Assembly: GCA_036675955.1 (NCBI GenBank)
Contig: JAKFDW010000401.1
Span: forward strand, 1 to 48,296
Direction of reading: 5' to 3'
Origin: Pollutimonas sp036675955
GTDB lineage: Bacteria > Pseudomonadota > Gammaproteobacteria > Burkholderiales > Burkholderiaceae_B
Length of the DNA stretch: 48,296 nucleotides
Positions 17,408-27,186 of the stretch are shown here, one piece after another; positions within the stretch are counted from its first letter, which is position 1; the number at the start of each line of letters is the position of its first letter. Both the position numbers and the translations under genes were made by a program. The notes under the pieces are model-generated. The model made no database searches, was not told where the DNA came from, and saw only the letters and a list, made by a program, of their open reading frames with translations.

Positions 17408-19069
17408 TTACACTGGCGCCCCCGGTTCTTGCCGTGCTTGCAATGGCAAGATGACCTCGATAAATGTCTGGGCGACATTCTGCGGACCGAGCTTATCGAT
17501 AAGGCCCATTTTCCTGAGCTTGCCATAGACGCGTGGATTCGCTTCCACAACAATGACGCGTACACCGCGTGCCTGCAGATCCAGCACGGCCTCTTCGAAG
17601 GCCTGTAGACCGGTCGCATCGATAAACGGCACATTTCCCAACCTGATCACAAGCACTCGCGGGTCAGTATGAGTATCAGCCAAGGCGCGCTCAAAAGCGT
17701 CGACAGCAGCAAAAAAGAACGGGCCGTCTACGGCATATACCAGCACGTCGGACGGCAACTGCGGCAGGCCTTCATGCGCCAGTTCTTTATCTAGCGCGGG
17801 GCCGTTCTGCCGGCGCACCGCCACGCTTCCCGCCATGCGTCGCATGAAGTGAAGCATGGCCAGCACCACCCCGATATTTACCGCCACCACCAGATCGGCA
17901 AAGACCGTCAGGGTGAACGTGACAAGCAAAATAGTGACATCGGCCTTCGGTGCGCGTTTTACCATCTTGATCACATGGCGCAATTCGGCCATGTTCCACG
18001 CCACGACGAAGAGGATGGCGGCAAGACATGCCAGCGGAATATTAGCAGCCAGCGGCGCCAGAAAAAGCAGGACGACAATCAGCGTCAACGCATGCACAAG
18101 GCCCGCCACGGGACTGGTCCCGCCATTGCGGATATTGGTGGCTGTGCGCGCGATGGCGCCGGTGGATGCGATACCGCCGAAAAAAGGCGCCACCACATTG
18201 GCCAGCCCCTGGCCTATGAGTTCCTGGTTGGAGTTGTGCCGCGTTCCTGCCATGCCATCCGCCACCACTGCGGAGAGGAGCGACTCGATAGCGCACAGCA
18301 TCGCGATGGCAAAAGCCGGGCCGATAAGCTCGAGCAAGCGCGACAGAGTAATGTCCGGCACTTGCCAGGACGGAAGTCCGCGCGGTATCTCGCCGTATGT
18401 ACTGCCCAGTGTGGCTACGCTTTCAAAACCGAACATGGCCTGGATTACCGTTACGGCCACGAGAGCCACAAGCGGGCCGGGCACCCGCGCCAGCATTCGT
18501 ACACGGGGCGTAACAATGAGAAGGCCCAGAGCGATGAGCGCCAGCAGTGTCGTTGCCCAATCGAACTGCGGTAATGCTTGCATCAAGAGCCAAAGTTTCT
18601 GATGAAAATGTTCACCGGCGACAGGCGGCAGGCCGAAGAAGTCTTTCCACTGGCCCACCCAGATGACGACACCAATGCCGGCTGTGAAACCGACAATGAC
18701 GGGGGCCGGGATGAATTTGATAACGGCGCCCATGCGAGCGACGCCAAAAAACAGCAGGATGATGCCTGCCATTATTGTGGCGATCTGGAGGCCCTCGATA
18801 CCATGATCGGCTACCACTGCCGCGAGAATCACAATAAAGGCACCAGTGGGTCCGGCAATCTGAACTCGGCTTCCACCAAACAGCGACACAACGATGCCTG
18901 CAATGATGGCGGTATAGATGCCCTGTTCCGGCTTCACGCCCGACGCGATCGCGAATGCCATCGCCAGCGGCAGCGCGATGACGCCAACAATAAGGCCGGC
19001 GGCAATATTGGAAAGCCAGTGCGACCGCTGCAGCAGGCCGGCACGGTATGCATCAACAACAGCGAGCAT
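17408..19069 (-). CDS. SulP family anion transporter with STAS domain
   Basis: A 553-residue SulP/SLC26-type permease. The membrane domain (about residues 20-420) holds the family motif region GVIALPLAMAFAIASGVKPE and the anion-site helix GGSRVQIAGPTGAFIVILA. A C-terminal STAS domain (about 430-540) includes LVIRLGNVPFIDATGLQAFEE. Substrates of bacterial SulP proteins include sulfate, bicarbonate and dicarboxylates; the sequence does not decide. It is transcribed alone, convergent with the ribbon-helix-helix gene, and lies just downstream of the metal ATPase on the same strand with its own AT-rich promoter. Confidence 0.92.
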   Translation of the reverse strand: MLAVVDAYRAGLLQRSHWLSNIAAGLIVGVIALPLAMAFAIASGVKPEQGIYTAIIAGIVVSLFGGSRVQIAGPTGAFIVILAAVVADHGIEGLQIATIMAGIILLFFGVARMGAVIKFIPAPVIVGFTAGIGVVIWVGQWKDFFGLPPVAGEHFHQKLWLLMQALPQFDWATTLLALIALGLLIVTPRVRMLARVPGPLVALVAVTVIQAMFGFESVATLGSTYGEIPRGLPSWQVPDITLSRLLELIGPAFAIAMLCAIESLLSAVVADGMAGTRHNSNQELIGQGLANVVAPFFGGIASTGAIARTATNIRNGGTSPVAGLVHALTLIVVLLFLAPLAANIPLACLAAILFVVAWNMAELRHVIKMVKRAPKADVTILLVTFTLTVFADLVVAVNIGVVLAMLHFMRRMAGSVAVRRQNGPALDKELAHEGLPQLPSDVLVYAVDGPFFFAAVDAFERALADTHTDPRVLVIRLGNVPFIDATGLQAFEEAVLDLQARGVRVIVVEANPRVYGKLRKMGLIDKLGPQNVAQTFIEVILPLQARQEPGAPV

Positions 19070-19089
19070 TGCGATTCCCGGTAGGCTAA

Positions 19090-19110
19090 TATAATGTTGC
19101 TTGCATTATA
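19090..19110. promoter_or_regulatory. Inverted repeat over the likely sulP promoter
   Basis: Seven-base arms TATAATG (19090-19096) and CATTATA (19104-19110) flank a 7-base spacer, about 20-40 bases before the SulP start. Each arm contains a TATAAT-like -10 word, so a protein bound here would cover the promoter. Seen in sequence; function inferred. Confidence 0.45.
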
Positions 19111-19127
19111 ATGTAATGTGAGTGCAG

Positions 19128-21353
19128 CTACTTGCGCAACAGGCGCAGACTGTTTGCCACAACAAGCAGGCTGGCTCCTACATCGGCAAACACCGCCATC
19201 CACATCGTGCCCATTCCCCACACTGTCAGCAGCAGGAATACGGCCTTGATGCCCAGCGCCACCGAAATATTCTGCACCAGCACGGAATGCGTGGCCCGCG
19301 ACAGGCGAATGAAGCGCGGAATCTTGCGCAGGTCGTCATCCATCAATGCCACATCGGCCGTTTCAATCGCCGTATCGCTGCCCATTGCGCCCATGGCGAA
19401 GCCTATATCGGCACGCGCCAATGCCGGCGCGTCATTGATGCCGTCGCCAACCATTCCTACGACGCCCAGATCGGCATAGCGTTGGATGGCATCAAGCTTG
19501 TCGCCCGGCATCAGTTGCGCCTGCACGGAATCGATGCCTACCTGTGCGGCGATGTTTTCAGCCGCCGCCAAATTATCGCCCGAGAGCATCGCAGTCCGCA
19601 CTCCCATTCCATGCAGCTGCGAAATGGCTTCCTGCGAAGATAGCTTTACCGCGTCCGCCACCGCAAAAAGCGCCAGAATTCGATCTGGAGTTGCCAGCAC
19701 GGTTACCGTCTTGCCCTGCTCTTGCAAGGCGGCGGCGCAGCGTTCGGTGGCGGGACTGCAAGGCGGCCGGCCGGCCTGGCTGCTGACCCAACGCAAGCTT
19801 CCCAGGCTGTACAAGACTCCGTCCAGACGTCCCTGGGTGCCGCCGCCCAGGGACGCGGCGAAATCCTGGACATCCAGCAGTTCATCCGGACCATAGGCCT
19901 GAAAAATAGCCTGTGAGACCGGATGGTCGGATCGGGCGGCCAGGCTGGCCGCCAACTGCTGATAGCGCCGTTCATCGTTCGTCCGGCCATCCAGGATGAG
20001 AACATCCGTTTGCCGTGGCCGGCCTTCCGTAAGCGTGCCGGTTTTATCCAACGCCAGCCAGGCAAGCTTGCGCCCCTTCTCCAGATGAACACCGCCTTTG
20101 ATCAAGATACCGTGGCGCGCAGCCGCCGCCAAGCCACTGACGATGGCAACCGGCGTGGAAATGACCAGTGCGCAAGGACAGGCAATAACCAGCAGAACCA
20201 GCGCCTTGTAGATCCAGTCGAGCCAGGGCTCCTGGAGGAAGAGCGGTGGAACAAGCGCCACGAGCAAGGCCACGGCGCAGACAATGGGCGTGTACACCTT
20301 GGCAAACCGGTCTACCAAGCGCTGAGTTGGCGCCTTGCTGGCCTGTGCCTCTTCGACGGCATGGACGATACGGGCCAGCAAGGTATTGCCGTAACCGGCT
20401 TCCACGCGATACTCGATCTCGCCCATGCCATTTATGCTGCCGGCAAAGACCGGATCGCCTATGCCCTTGTCGATCGGCATGCTTTCGCCGGTAATGGGAG
20501 CCTGATCGACCGACGTGCGGCCGCTCACCACCCGGCCATCCAGGCCTATGCGTTCACCGGGGCGCGCGCGCAGGGTTGCGCCCGGCTGTATCGACGCTGC
20601 TTCCACCGTGCGCCACGCGCCATCGGCGTCCCGTACGGACACGGTTTCGGGTGCAACTTCCATGAGCCGCTCGACGGCATGGCGCGCACGGTCCAGCGAG
20701 CGCGCCTCAAGCAGTTCGGCAATCGAAAACAACACCATGACCATTGCCGCTTCCGGCCAATGTCCCAGAGCCAGCGCGCCGGTGACGGCAATGCTCATCA
20801 AGGCATTGATATTCAAATTGCCGTTGCGGATGGCCACCAGGCCCTTTTTATAAGTACCGATCCCGCTGAGTGCGACAGCGAACAGGGCCAAGGCCATCGA
20901 GGGCCAGCCGGGGTAGTCCAGCCATGCGAGCGCCTCGGCAGCGACAGCTGCTGCGGCTGCAATGGCCAGCGGCCACCAGGGCTTAGCGGGAACGGCCAAC
21001 GCCTTGCCGAGCAGCTTGCCTTGTTCGGGCAGCTCCGGCTCGAAGCCCAGACTGCGTATGGCGTGCACGATGGCGTCCAGGGCGGTCGGCGCATGATCCA
21101 CCGTCAGCACACGCTGCATAAGATTGAAATGCACACCGAGGACGCCGGCCATGGGTTCCAGCTTGCCGCGTATCAAGGCCTCTTCCGTGGGGCAGTCCAT
21201 CTGGCTGATGCGCATTGCGGTGCGCGCGGCGCCCGGAACAGCTGCGTCTATCGCGTCGGGCACAGAATCGGCATGCGCGTGCGGTGTGTGATCGTGACCA
21301 TGGTCGGGAGCGTGCTCGTGGTGATGACAGCAGTGTTGATGGTTTGAAGACAT
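19128..21353 (-). CDS. Heavy-metal (Cd/Zn/Pb) translocating P1B-type ATPase
   Basis: Exports divalent soft metal ions across the inner membrane. The 741-residue protein begins with a histidine-rich metal-binding tail (HQHCCHHHEHAPDHGHDH), then an HMA-like domain with MDCPTEE. The transmembrane metal site is CPC (VIACPCALVIST), the phosphorylation site DKTGTLTEGRP, and the hinge GDGINDAPALARADIGFAMG. CPC together with the MDCPTEE domain places it in the CadA/ZntA/PbrA group. I use the ATG at 21353; the longer frame would run over the operator. It is divergent from a MerR-type regulator that surely controls it. Confidence 0.94.
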   Translation of the reverse strand: MSSNHQHCCHHHEHAPDHGHDHTPHAHADSVPDAIDAAVPGAARTAMRISQMDCPTEEALIRGKLEPMAGVLGVHFNLMQRVLTVDHAPTALDAIVHAIRSLGFEPELPEQGKLLGKALAVPAKPWWPLAIAAAAAVAAEALAWLDYPGWPSMALALFAVALSGIGTYKKGLVAIRNGNLNINALMSIAVTGALALGHWPEAAMVMVLFSIAELLEARSLDRARHAVERLMEVAPETVSVRDADGAWRTVEAASIQPGATLRARPGERIGLDGRVVSGRTSVDQAPITGESMPIDKGIGDPVFAGSINGMGEIEYRVEAGYGNTLLARIVHAVEEAQASKAPTQRLVDRFAKVYTPIVCAVALLVALVPPLFLQEPWLDWIYKALVLLVIACPCALVISTPVAIVSGLAAAARHGILIKGGVHLEKGRKLAWLALDKTGTLTEGRPRQTDVLILDGRTNDERRYQQLAASLAARSDHPVSQAIFQAYGPDELLDVQDFAASLGGGTQGRLDGVLYSLGSLRWVSSQAGRPPCSPATERCAAALQEQGKTVTVLATPDRILALFAVADAVKLSSQEAISQLHGMGVRTAMLSGDNLAAAENIAAQVGIDSVQAQLMPGDKLDAIQRYADLGVVGMVGDGINDAPALARADIGFAMGAMGSDTAIETADVALMDDDLRKIPRFIRLSRATHSVLVQNISVALGIKAVFLLLTVWGMGTMWMAVFADVGASLLVVANSLRLLRK

Positions 21354-21384
21354 ATCATTCTGGCTCGGCTTATTGCGTAGAGCC

Positions 21385-21415
21385 AGTAAACACCTTAAAG
21401 TGACTATAAGGTCAA
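21385..21415 (-). promoter_or_regulatory. MerR-type operator-promoter of the metal ATPase
   Basis: On the minus strand a -35 TTGACC (21415-21410) and a -10 TTTACT (21390-21385) are 19 bases apart, the over-long spacing typical of MerR-controlled promoters. The spacer is filled by a 21-base inverted repeat (21392-21412) with arms ACCTTAAAGT and ACTATAAGGT, one mismatch. This closely resembles the operators of zntA and pbrA type genes. The regulator lies immediately on the other side. Confidence 0.85.
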
Positions 21416-21433
21416 TACCCACACGGAGCCAGC

Positions 21434-21865
21434 ATGAAAATAGGCGACTTGGCCAAGGCGGCCGCTTGCAGTACCGAAACCATACGTTTTTACGAGAAGG
21501 AAGGCCTGCTGCCGGCCCCGGAACGCAGCGACGGCAACTACCGGAATTACCGGGCCGAGCATGTGGAGCGCCTGCGCTTCATCCGCAACTGCCGCAAGTT
21601 GGACATGGCGCACGACGAAATCCGCGCCCTGCTCAGCTACATTGATCAGCCTCATGAGAATTGCGGCCCGGTCAATCGCCTGCTTGATGAACACATTGTT
21701 CATGTCGACGTGCGTATCGCCGAACTGCAACGCTTGCGCGGCCAACTGATGGGCCTGCGCGAGCAATGTGCCAGCGCACAACCCGTGCAAGACTGCGGCA
21801 TTCTTCATAGCCTCGCCGCGATGGAAACAGAAGAAAAGCTTCCCTCGGCGTCTCACCTGGGATAG
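21434..21865 (+). CDS. cadR: MerR family metal-responsive regulator (CadR/PbrR type)
   Basis: A 143-residue MerR protein. The N-terminal winged helix is MKIGDLAKAAACSTETIRFYE, followed by GLLPAPERSDGNYRNY. Cysteines at 77 (HENCGPVN), 112 and 121 (QDCGIL) match the metal-binding cysteines of the CadR/PbrR branch, which sense Cd, Pb or Zn. ZntR has a different spacing. It is divergent from the metal ATPase, with the operator between them, so it should activate that gene and repress itself. Which metal it prefers cannot be read here. Confidence 0.92.
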   Translation: MKIGDLAKAAACSTETIRFYEKEGLLPAPERSDGNYRNYRAEHVERLRFIRNCRKLDMAHDEIRALLSYIDQPHENCGPVNRLLDEHIVHVDVRIAELQRLRGQLMGLREQCASAQPVQDCGILHSLAAMETEEKLPSASHLG

Positions 21866-21870
21866 AACGA

Positions 21871-21898
21871 AAAAAGGGGCCGCAACAAGCAGCCCCTT
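21871..21898 (-). terminator. Rho-independent terminator of the ytfE-norB unit
   Basis: Read on the minus strand, AAGGGGC pairs with GCCCCTT around an 11-base loop and is followed by more T residues (AAAAAA on the plus strand at 21870-21875). It lies about 75 bases past the norB stop and just past the MerR stop, so it may end both transcripts. Confidence 0.7.
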
Positions 21899-21970
21899 CT
21901 TCCTTCAAGTCCCATCCTTTCGGGCGGGATACTGCATTACTCTGCATACGCCGGATGGCGCACGCTTCAC

Positions 21971-24250
21971 TTACTCAGCAGCAGCCGTTGCGCCGTAAGC
22001 ATCGTGCTTGGCATAGGTTTTTGGCTGGAATACGCCAATCACCACCTGCCAGAATATGGCGAAGGCGCCGACGATGAAGACGACGTCACCAAACGTACGG
22101 ACCCAGCGCAGCGTTTGCAGGATATCTTGCTGCATGAACTCTTCGCTGCGGGCGTACCACATGCCTTCGGTAATGCTTGCATAGGCCTGGATAATGCCTA
22201 TGGGCAGCAGACTTGTACCGATCATCAATACCAGGCCGATGTTCAGGCCCCAGAAACCGGTACGCATGAGCGACTCGCTGAACTTGAAGCCCGGCACGAT
22301 ATAGCGCAGGACCAACAGCGTGAAGCCAAGTGCCAGGAAGCCATAAACACCAAACAGCGCTGCGTGGGCATGGACTGGTGTGGTATTGAGGCCCTGGATG
22401 TAATACAGGGAAATAGGCGGATTGACCATGAAGCCGAATACACCCGCGCCGAGCATGTTCCAGAAGGCAACGGCGACAAAGCACATCAAGGGCCAGCGCA
22501 CGGTTTCCATCCAGGGGGCGCGTTCTTTGAGCCGCCAGTTTTCCCATGCTTCATAGCCCAGGATGATCAGAGGCACGACTTCAAGGGCGCTGAAGCTTGC
22601 GCCTATGGCCATGACCGGCGTGGTGGTACCGGAGAAGTACATATGGTGCAGGGTTCCGGGCACGCCGCCCAGCATGAACAGCGAGGCGGATGCCAGACTG
22701 GCTACCGTTGCGCCGCGCTTGGACACCAACCCCATGGTGGCGAAGATGAATGCCAGGGCAGTGGTTGCAAAGACTTCAAAGAAACCTTCCACCCAAAGGT
22801 GGACAACCCACCAGCGCCAGTATTCCATGATGGTGATGTGAGTGCGTTCACCGTAGAACAGGCCGGTACCGTAGAACAAGCCGATAGCGATGGTCGAAGC
22901 AACCAGCAGTGCAAGCAGGTTCTTGTCGCCGCCTTTCTTGAACGCGGGCAACATGCCGCGCAGCATCAGCAACAGCCAGAATGCCAGGCCCAGGAACTTC
23001 ACGATTTGCCAGAGGCGGCCAAGCTCAAGGTATTCATACCCTTGATGACCGAGCCAGAAATTGAACTGTTCGGGCATGATGTGCTTGATGGCAAGGAAGT
23101 TGCCGACATATGCGCCGACGACCAGAACCACCAGCGCCCAGAACAGGATGTCCACCCCCAGCTTCTGGTACTTGGGGTCCTTGCCGCCATTGACGACCGG
23201 AGCCAGGAACAAGCCGGCAGCCAGAAAGCCCGATGCAATCCAGAACAAGGCGGTTTGCAAGTGCCACGTGCGCGTCAACGAGTACGGCAGCCATTCGGAA
23301 ATATTGATGCCGTAGAAGGTCTGGCCTTCGACGGTGTAGTGCGCCGTCAGGCCACCCAGTAGCACTTGCGCGACGAACAGGGCAACGACCAGGAATAAGT
23401 ATTTGCCCAATGCCCGCTGCGAAGGCGTCAGGCCGCCGAGCGTAAGCGGATCCTTTTTGGGCGATTCGGGTTCCGGGTGATCGCGATGCAGGAAGGCCCA
23501 TCCCCATACGAGGAACGCGATCCCGGCCAGCAGAAGAACCACGCTGGTGACCGACCACATGATGTTGGCGCCCGAAGGGTGGTTATCGACCAGGGGTTCG
23601 TGCGGCCAGTTGTTGGTATAGGTTACGTTGGTGTTGGGACGTTCAGTCGACGCGGCCCAGGACAGCCAGAAATAGAATTTGGCCAGGTCCTCACGGCGGC
23701 CGGCATCGGGCAAGGTGTCTTCCTTCATGGCGAAGTTGGACCGCGTGCGCTGCAGTTCCGGATCGTTGCCGTAAAGCCTTATGTAGTAATCCCCGGTGCT
23801 GGCCATGGCCTTGGCGCGGCGTTCCGACACCGTCACCACGCCTGTTTCAGGATTCAGGGTGTTGCGCCGATACTCGTTTTTCAGCTGGTTCTTCAAGGCG
23901 GCTTGCTGGTCTTCGTTCAACTGGGCGAACGGGACGCCGGCGGTTTCCTGTGCGGCAACTTCAAGCCAGGCGAGAAGCTCGCGGTGCAGCCAGTCGGCGC
24001 TCCAGTCGGGCGCCTGATAAGCGCCATGGCCCCAGATGGAACCAACCTGCATGCCGCCGGTGCTTTGCCAGGCAGTTTGACCATCGAGTATTTCCTCTTT
24101 GGTCATGAGCTGCTGGCCGCCAACGGTAACGACCTGGGCCGGTATGGGTGGAACCTGGCGATAAACTTCAACGCCGCTCCACCCAAGTATTCCGAACGTG
24201 ACCGCCAAAACGGCCAGTAATAACCACCATAATTTCTTGTACTCACCCAT
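21971..24250 (-). CDS. norB: Quinol-dependent nitric oxide reductase, single subunit (qNorB)
   Basis: Reduces nitric oxide to nitrous oxide at the inner membrane with electrons from quinol. At 759 residues it is the long, fused form: an N-terminal extension with one helix and a periplasmic domain (GVEVYRQVPPIPAQVV, then WGHGAYQAPDWSADWLHRE), followed by about twelve helices of the heme-copper oxidase fold. HAHAALFGVYGFLALGFTL and FYGERTHITIMEYWRWWVVH carry heme/iron-ligand regions. I use the ATG at 24250, with AAGGAG six bases ahead; it overlaps the ytfE end by eight bases. The sigma-54 promoter and NorR boxes upstream show it is induced by nitric oxide. Confidence 0.96.
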   Translation of the reverse strand: MGEYKKLWWLLLAVLAVTFGILGWSGVEVYRQVPPIPAQVVTVGGQQLMTKEEILDGQTAWQSTGGMQVGSIWGHGAYQAPDWSADWLHRELLAWLEVAAQETAGVPFAQLNEDQQAALKNQLKNEYRRNTLNPETGVVTVSERRAKAMASTGDYYIRLYGNDPELQRTRSNFAMKEDTLPDAGRREDLAKFYFWLSWAASTERPNTNVTYTNNWPHEPLVDNHPSGANIMWSVTSVVLLLAGIAFLVWGWAFLHRDHPEPESPKKDPLTLGGLTPSQRALGKYLFLVVALFVAQVLLGGLTAHYTVEGQTFYGINISEWLPYSLTRTWHLQTALFWIASGFLAAGLFLAPVVNGGKDPKYQKLGVDILFWALVVLVVGAYVGNFLAIKHIMPEQFNFWLGHQGYEYLELGRLWQIVKFLGLAFWLLLMLRGMLPAFKKGGDKNLLALLVASTIAIGLFYGTGLFYGERTHITIMEYWRWWVVHLWVEGFFEVFATTALAFIFATMGLVSKRGATVASLASASLFMLGGVPGTLHHMYFSGTTTPVMAIGASFSALEVVPLIILGYEAWENWRLKERAPWMETVRWPLMCFVAVAFWNMLGAGVFGFMVNPPISLYYIQGLNTTPVHAHAALFGVYGFLALGFTLLVLRYIVPGFKFSESLMRTGFWGLNIGLVLMIGTSLLPIGIIQAYASITEGMWYARSEEFMQQDILQTLRWVRTFGDVVFIVGAFAIFWQVVIGVFQPKTYAKHDAYGATAAAE

Positions 24251-24932
24251 GATGAGCTCCTTCTGCTGCAATTGAGGCATTTAAGAACAGCACATTGTTT
24301 TCAAGGTGAATGTGCTGCATCAAGTCTTCCTTGAATGCGTTGAGACCTCCGTACAATGCGCGCCAGGTATTGCAGGCATTGACCGGAGTCGTAATATTGT
24401 TGGTAAGGCGTTGAATATTGCCCAGCGCGCCGCCGTGTTGCTCATGCTCGAAGCGCATCACCGAAATCGGAGCCTGGGCCGCGGCGTTCATACCCTTGGC
24501 CAGCATGGGGAAAAGCATCTGCTCTTCTTTCATCATGTGGCTTTCCAGTTCTTGCTGGAGGCCTTCGAGCGCGTCTGCCAGGCCGCTGGGGCATCCCGCC
24601 CGACCGGCGTGCACGTATTCGACACGGCGCGCCAGGCGGATGAGTTCGGGCAGCTGGACGCGATGGCGTTCGTGGAAACGGCCAACGATATGCGCGACAA
24701 GTTCATCGGCAGCCGCCTGGCGCCAGTCGACCCCGGCCGCAGGGTCGTCCAATAATCGAGCCAGTGCGGCAACTATTTGGTCGAGATCCAGGCCTTGCTG
24801 CTCCACAGCTTCGGCCAGAGTCTTGTCGCCCCCGCAACAAAAGTCGAGTTGAAACTCGTGAAAGACCCGGGTGGCGCCGGGGACGGCACTGGCTAATGTG
24901 CCCAGCGTCTGGTCCGGCAAGTTCTTGTTCAT
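24243..24932 (-). CDS. ytfE: Di-iron iron-sulfur cluster repair protein YtfE/ScdA
   Basis: YtfE/ScdA repairs iron-sulfur clusters damaged by nitric oxide or oxidants. The 229-residue protein starts with the ScdA N-terminal domain and its DFCCGGDKTLAEA cysteine motif. The hemerythrin-like domain follows, with iron ligands in HIVGRFHERHR, ESHMMKEEQMLFP, MRFEHEQHG and HIHLENNVLF. It is the first gene after the sigma-54 promoter and overlaps norB by eight bases, so repair and nitric oxide removal are made together. Confidence 0.95.
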   Translation of the reverse strand: MNKNLPDQTLGTLASAVPGATRVFHEFQLDFCCGGDKTLAEAVEQQGLDLDQIVAALARLLDDPAAGVDWRQAAADELVAHIVGRFHERHRVQLPELIRLARRVEYVHAGRAGCPSGLADALEGLQQELESHMMKEEQMLFPMLAKGMNAAAQAPISVMRFEHEQHGGALGNIQRLTNNITTPVNACNTWRALYGGLNAFKEDLMQHIHLENNVLFLNASIAAEGAHHG

Positions 24933-24975
24933 TTGGCTTCGTCCTCAAAGTGCTATTGATTACGAATGACCTAAA

Positions 24976-24990
24976 GCATTATCCGTGCCA
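24976..24990 (-). promoter_or_regulatory. Sigma-54 promoter of ytfE-norB
   Basis: On the minus strand the sequence TGGCACGGATAATGC has the invariant GG and GC pairs with the exact 10-base spacing of -24/-12 promoters. Start of transcription would fall near 24964, about 30 bases before the ytfE ATG. NorR, a sigma-54 activator, is encoded next door. Confidence 0.88.
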
Positions 24991-25031
24991 ATTTTTTTCT
25001 TCCATCTTTTCAATAGCAGAAGCCGGAACAG

Positions 25032-25088
25032 GGTAAATAAAACCTACAGCATAAGGGTATATAAAACCCTATATAGGTATAATCCACC
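25032..25088. promoter_or_regulatory. Three NorR enhancer boxes (GGT-N7-ACC)
   Basis: Three exact matches to GGT-N7-ACC, the site described for Ralstonia NorR, lie at 25032-25044, 25056-25068 and 25076-25088. Boxes 1 and 2 are nearly identical (GGTAAATAAAACC, GGTATATAAAACC). They are centred about 75, 98 and 118 bases upstream of the inferred ytfE transcription start. Box 3 ends one base before the norR ATG. Confidence 0.88.
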
Positions 25089-25089
25089 C

Positions 25090-26736
<1,647 letters not shown>

Positions 26737-26742
26737 AGCTGC

Positions 26743-27117
26743 CTAGCGTCCCATGGCCCGGGCGCTCACGCCGCCTGCCATGCCCATATCGCATTTCGGG
26801 AAATCAATAAGCCGCACGCGCACCTGGTCCTCGGGCACACCTGTGGTTTCGGCGCCCGCCTTGCTCAACGACGCAATCAGCGCTTCCTTCAATTCATCGT
26901 TGCGGCCTTCGATAAGTTCTACGACAAACATGAGCGCCTGCGTATCGAACTGACCTGCGTTCAGATAATGCCCGTCGGCCAGCTCATGCAGCATTACCCG
27001 TACGCTGGACAGCGGCGCACCTATGCTTTGCACCACCGCTTCGCTTGCGCGCAGCATCAGTTGCCGGGTTTGTTCGGCCGAAAATCCCTTGGAGGCTGAA
27101 ATCGTGACGTAAGGCAT
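26743..27117 (-). CDS. Tautomerase family protein (4-oxalocrotonate tautomerase-like, double length)
   Basis: A 124-residue member of the tautomerase superfamily, about twice the size of 4-oxalocrotonate tautomerase, so it is a fused two-unit form. Starting at the ATG at 27117 places the catalytic proline at position 2 (MPYVTISASKGFSAEQ); a longer frame would bury it, which decides the start. A second unit follows after QALMFVVELIEGRND. The substrate is unknown. It is convergent with norR (six bases between stops) and divergent from the metallo-hydrolase gene. Confidence 0.85.
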   Translation of the reverse strand: MPYVTISASKGFSAEQTRQLMLRASEAVVQSIGAPLSSVRVMLHELADGHYLNAGQFDTQALMFVVELIEGRNDELKEALIASLSKAGAETTGVPEDQVRVRLIDFPKCDMGMAGGVSARAMGR

Positions 27118-27186
27118 AAGACCTCTGTATAGTTGAATGATTGCACACCATAATCCAACATCCGGCCGCGAACAAGAGGAGTCCCT

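Noticed and set aside
19923..21347. Long open frame opposite to the metal ATPase gene
   Set aside because: It is fully antisense to a certain gene, lacks any domain, and reflects codon bias in high-GC DNA.
22004..23362. Long open frame opposite to norB
   Set aside because: Antisense to a certain gene; His/Gln/Glu-rich translation typical of a mirror frame.
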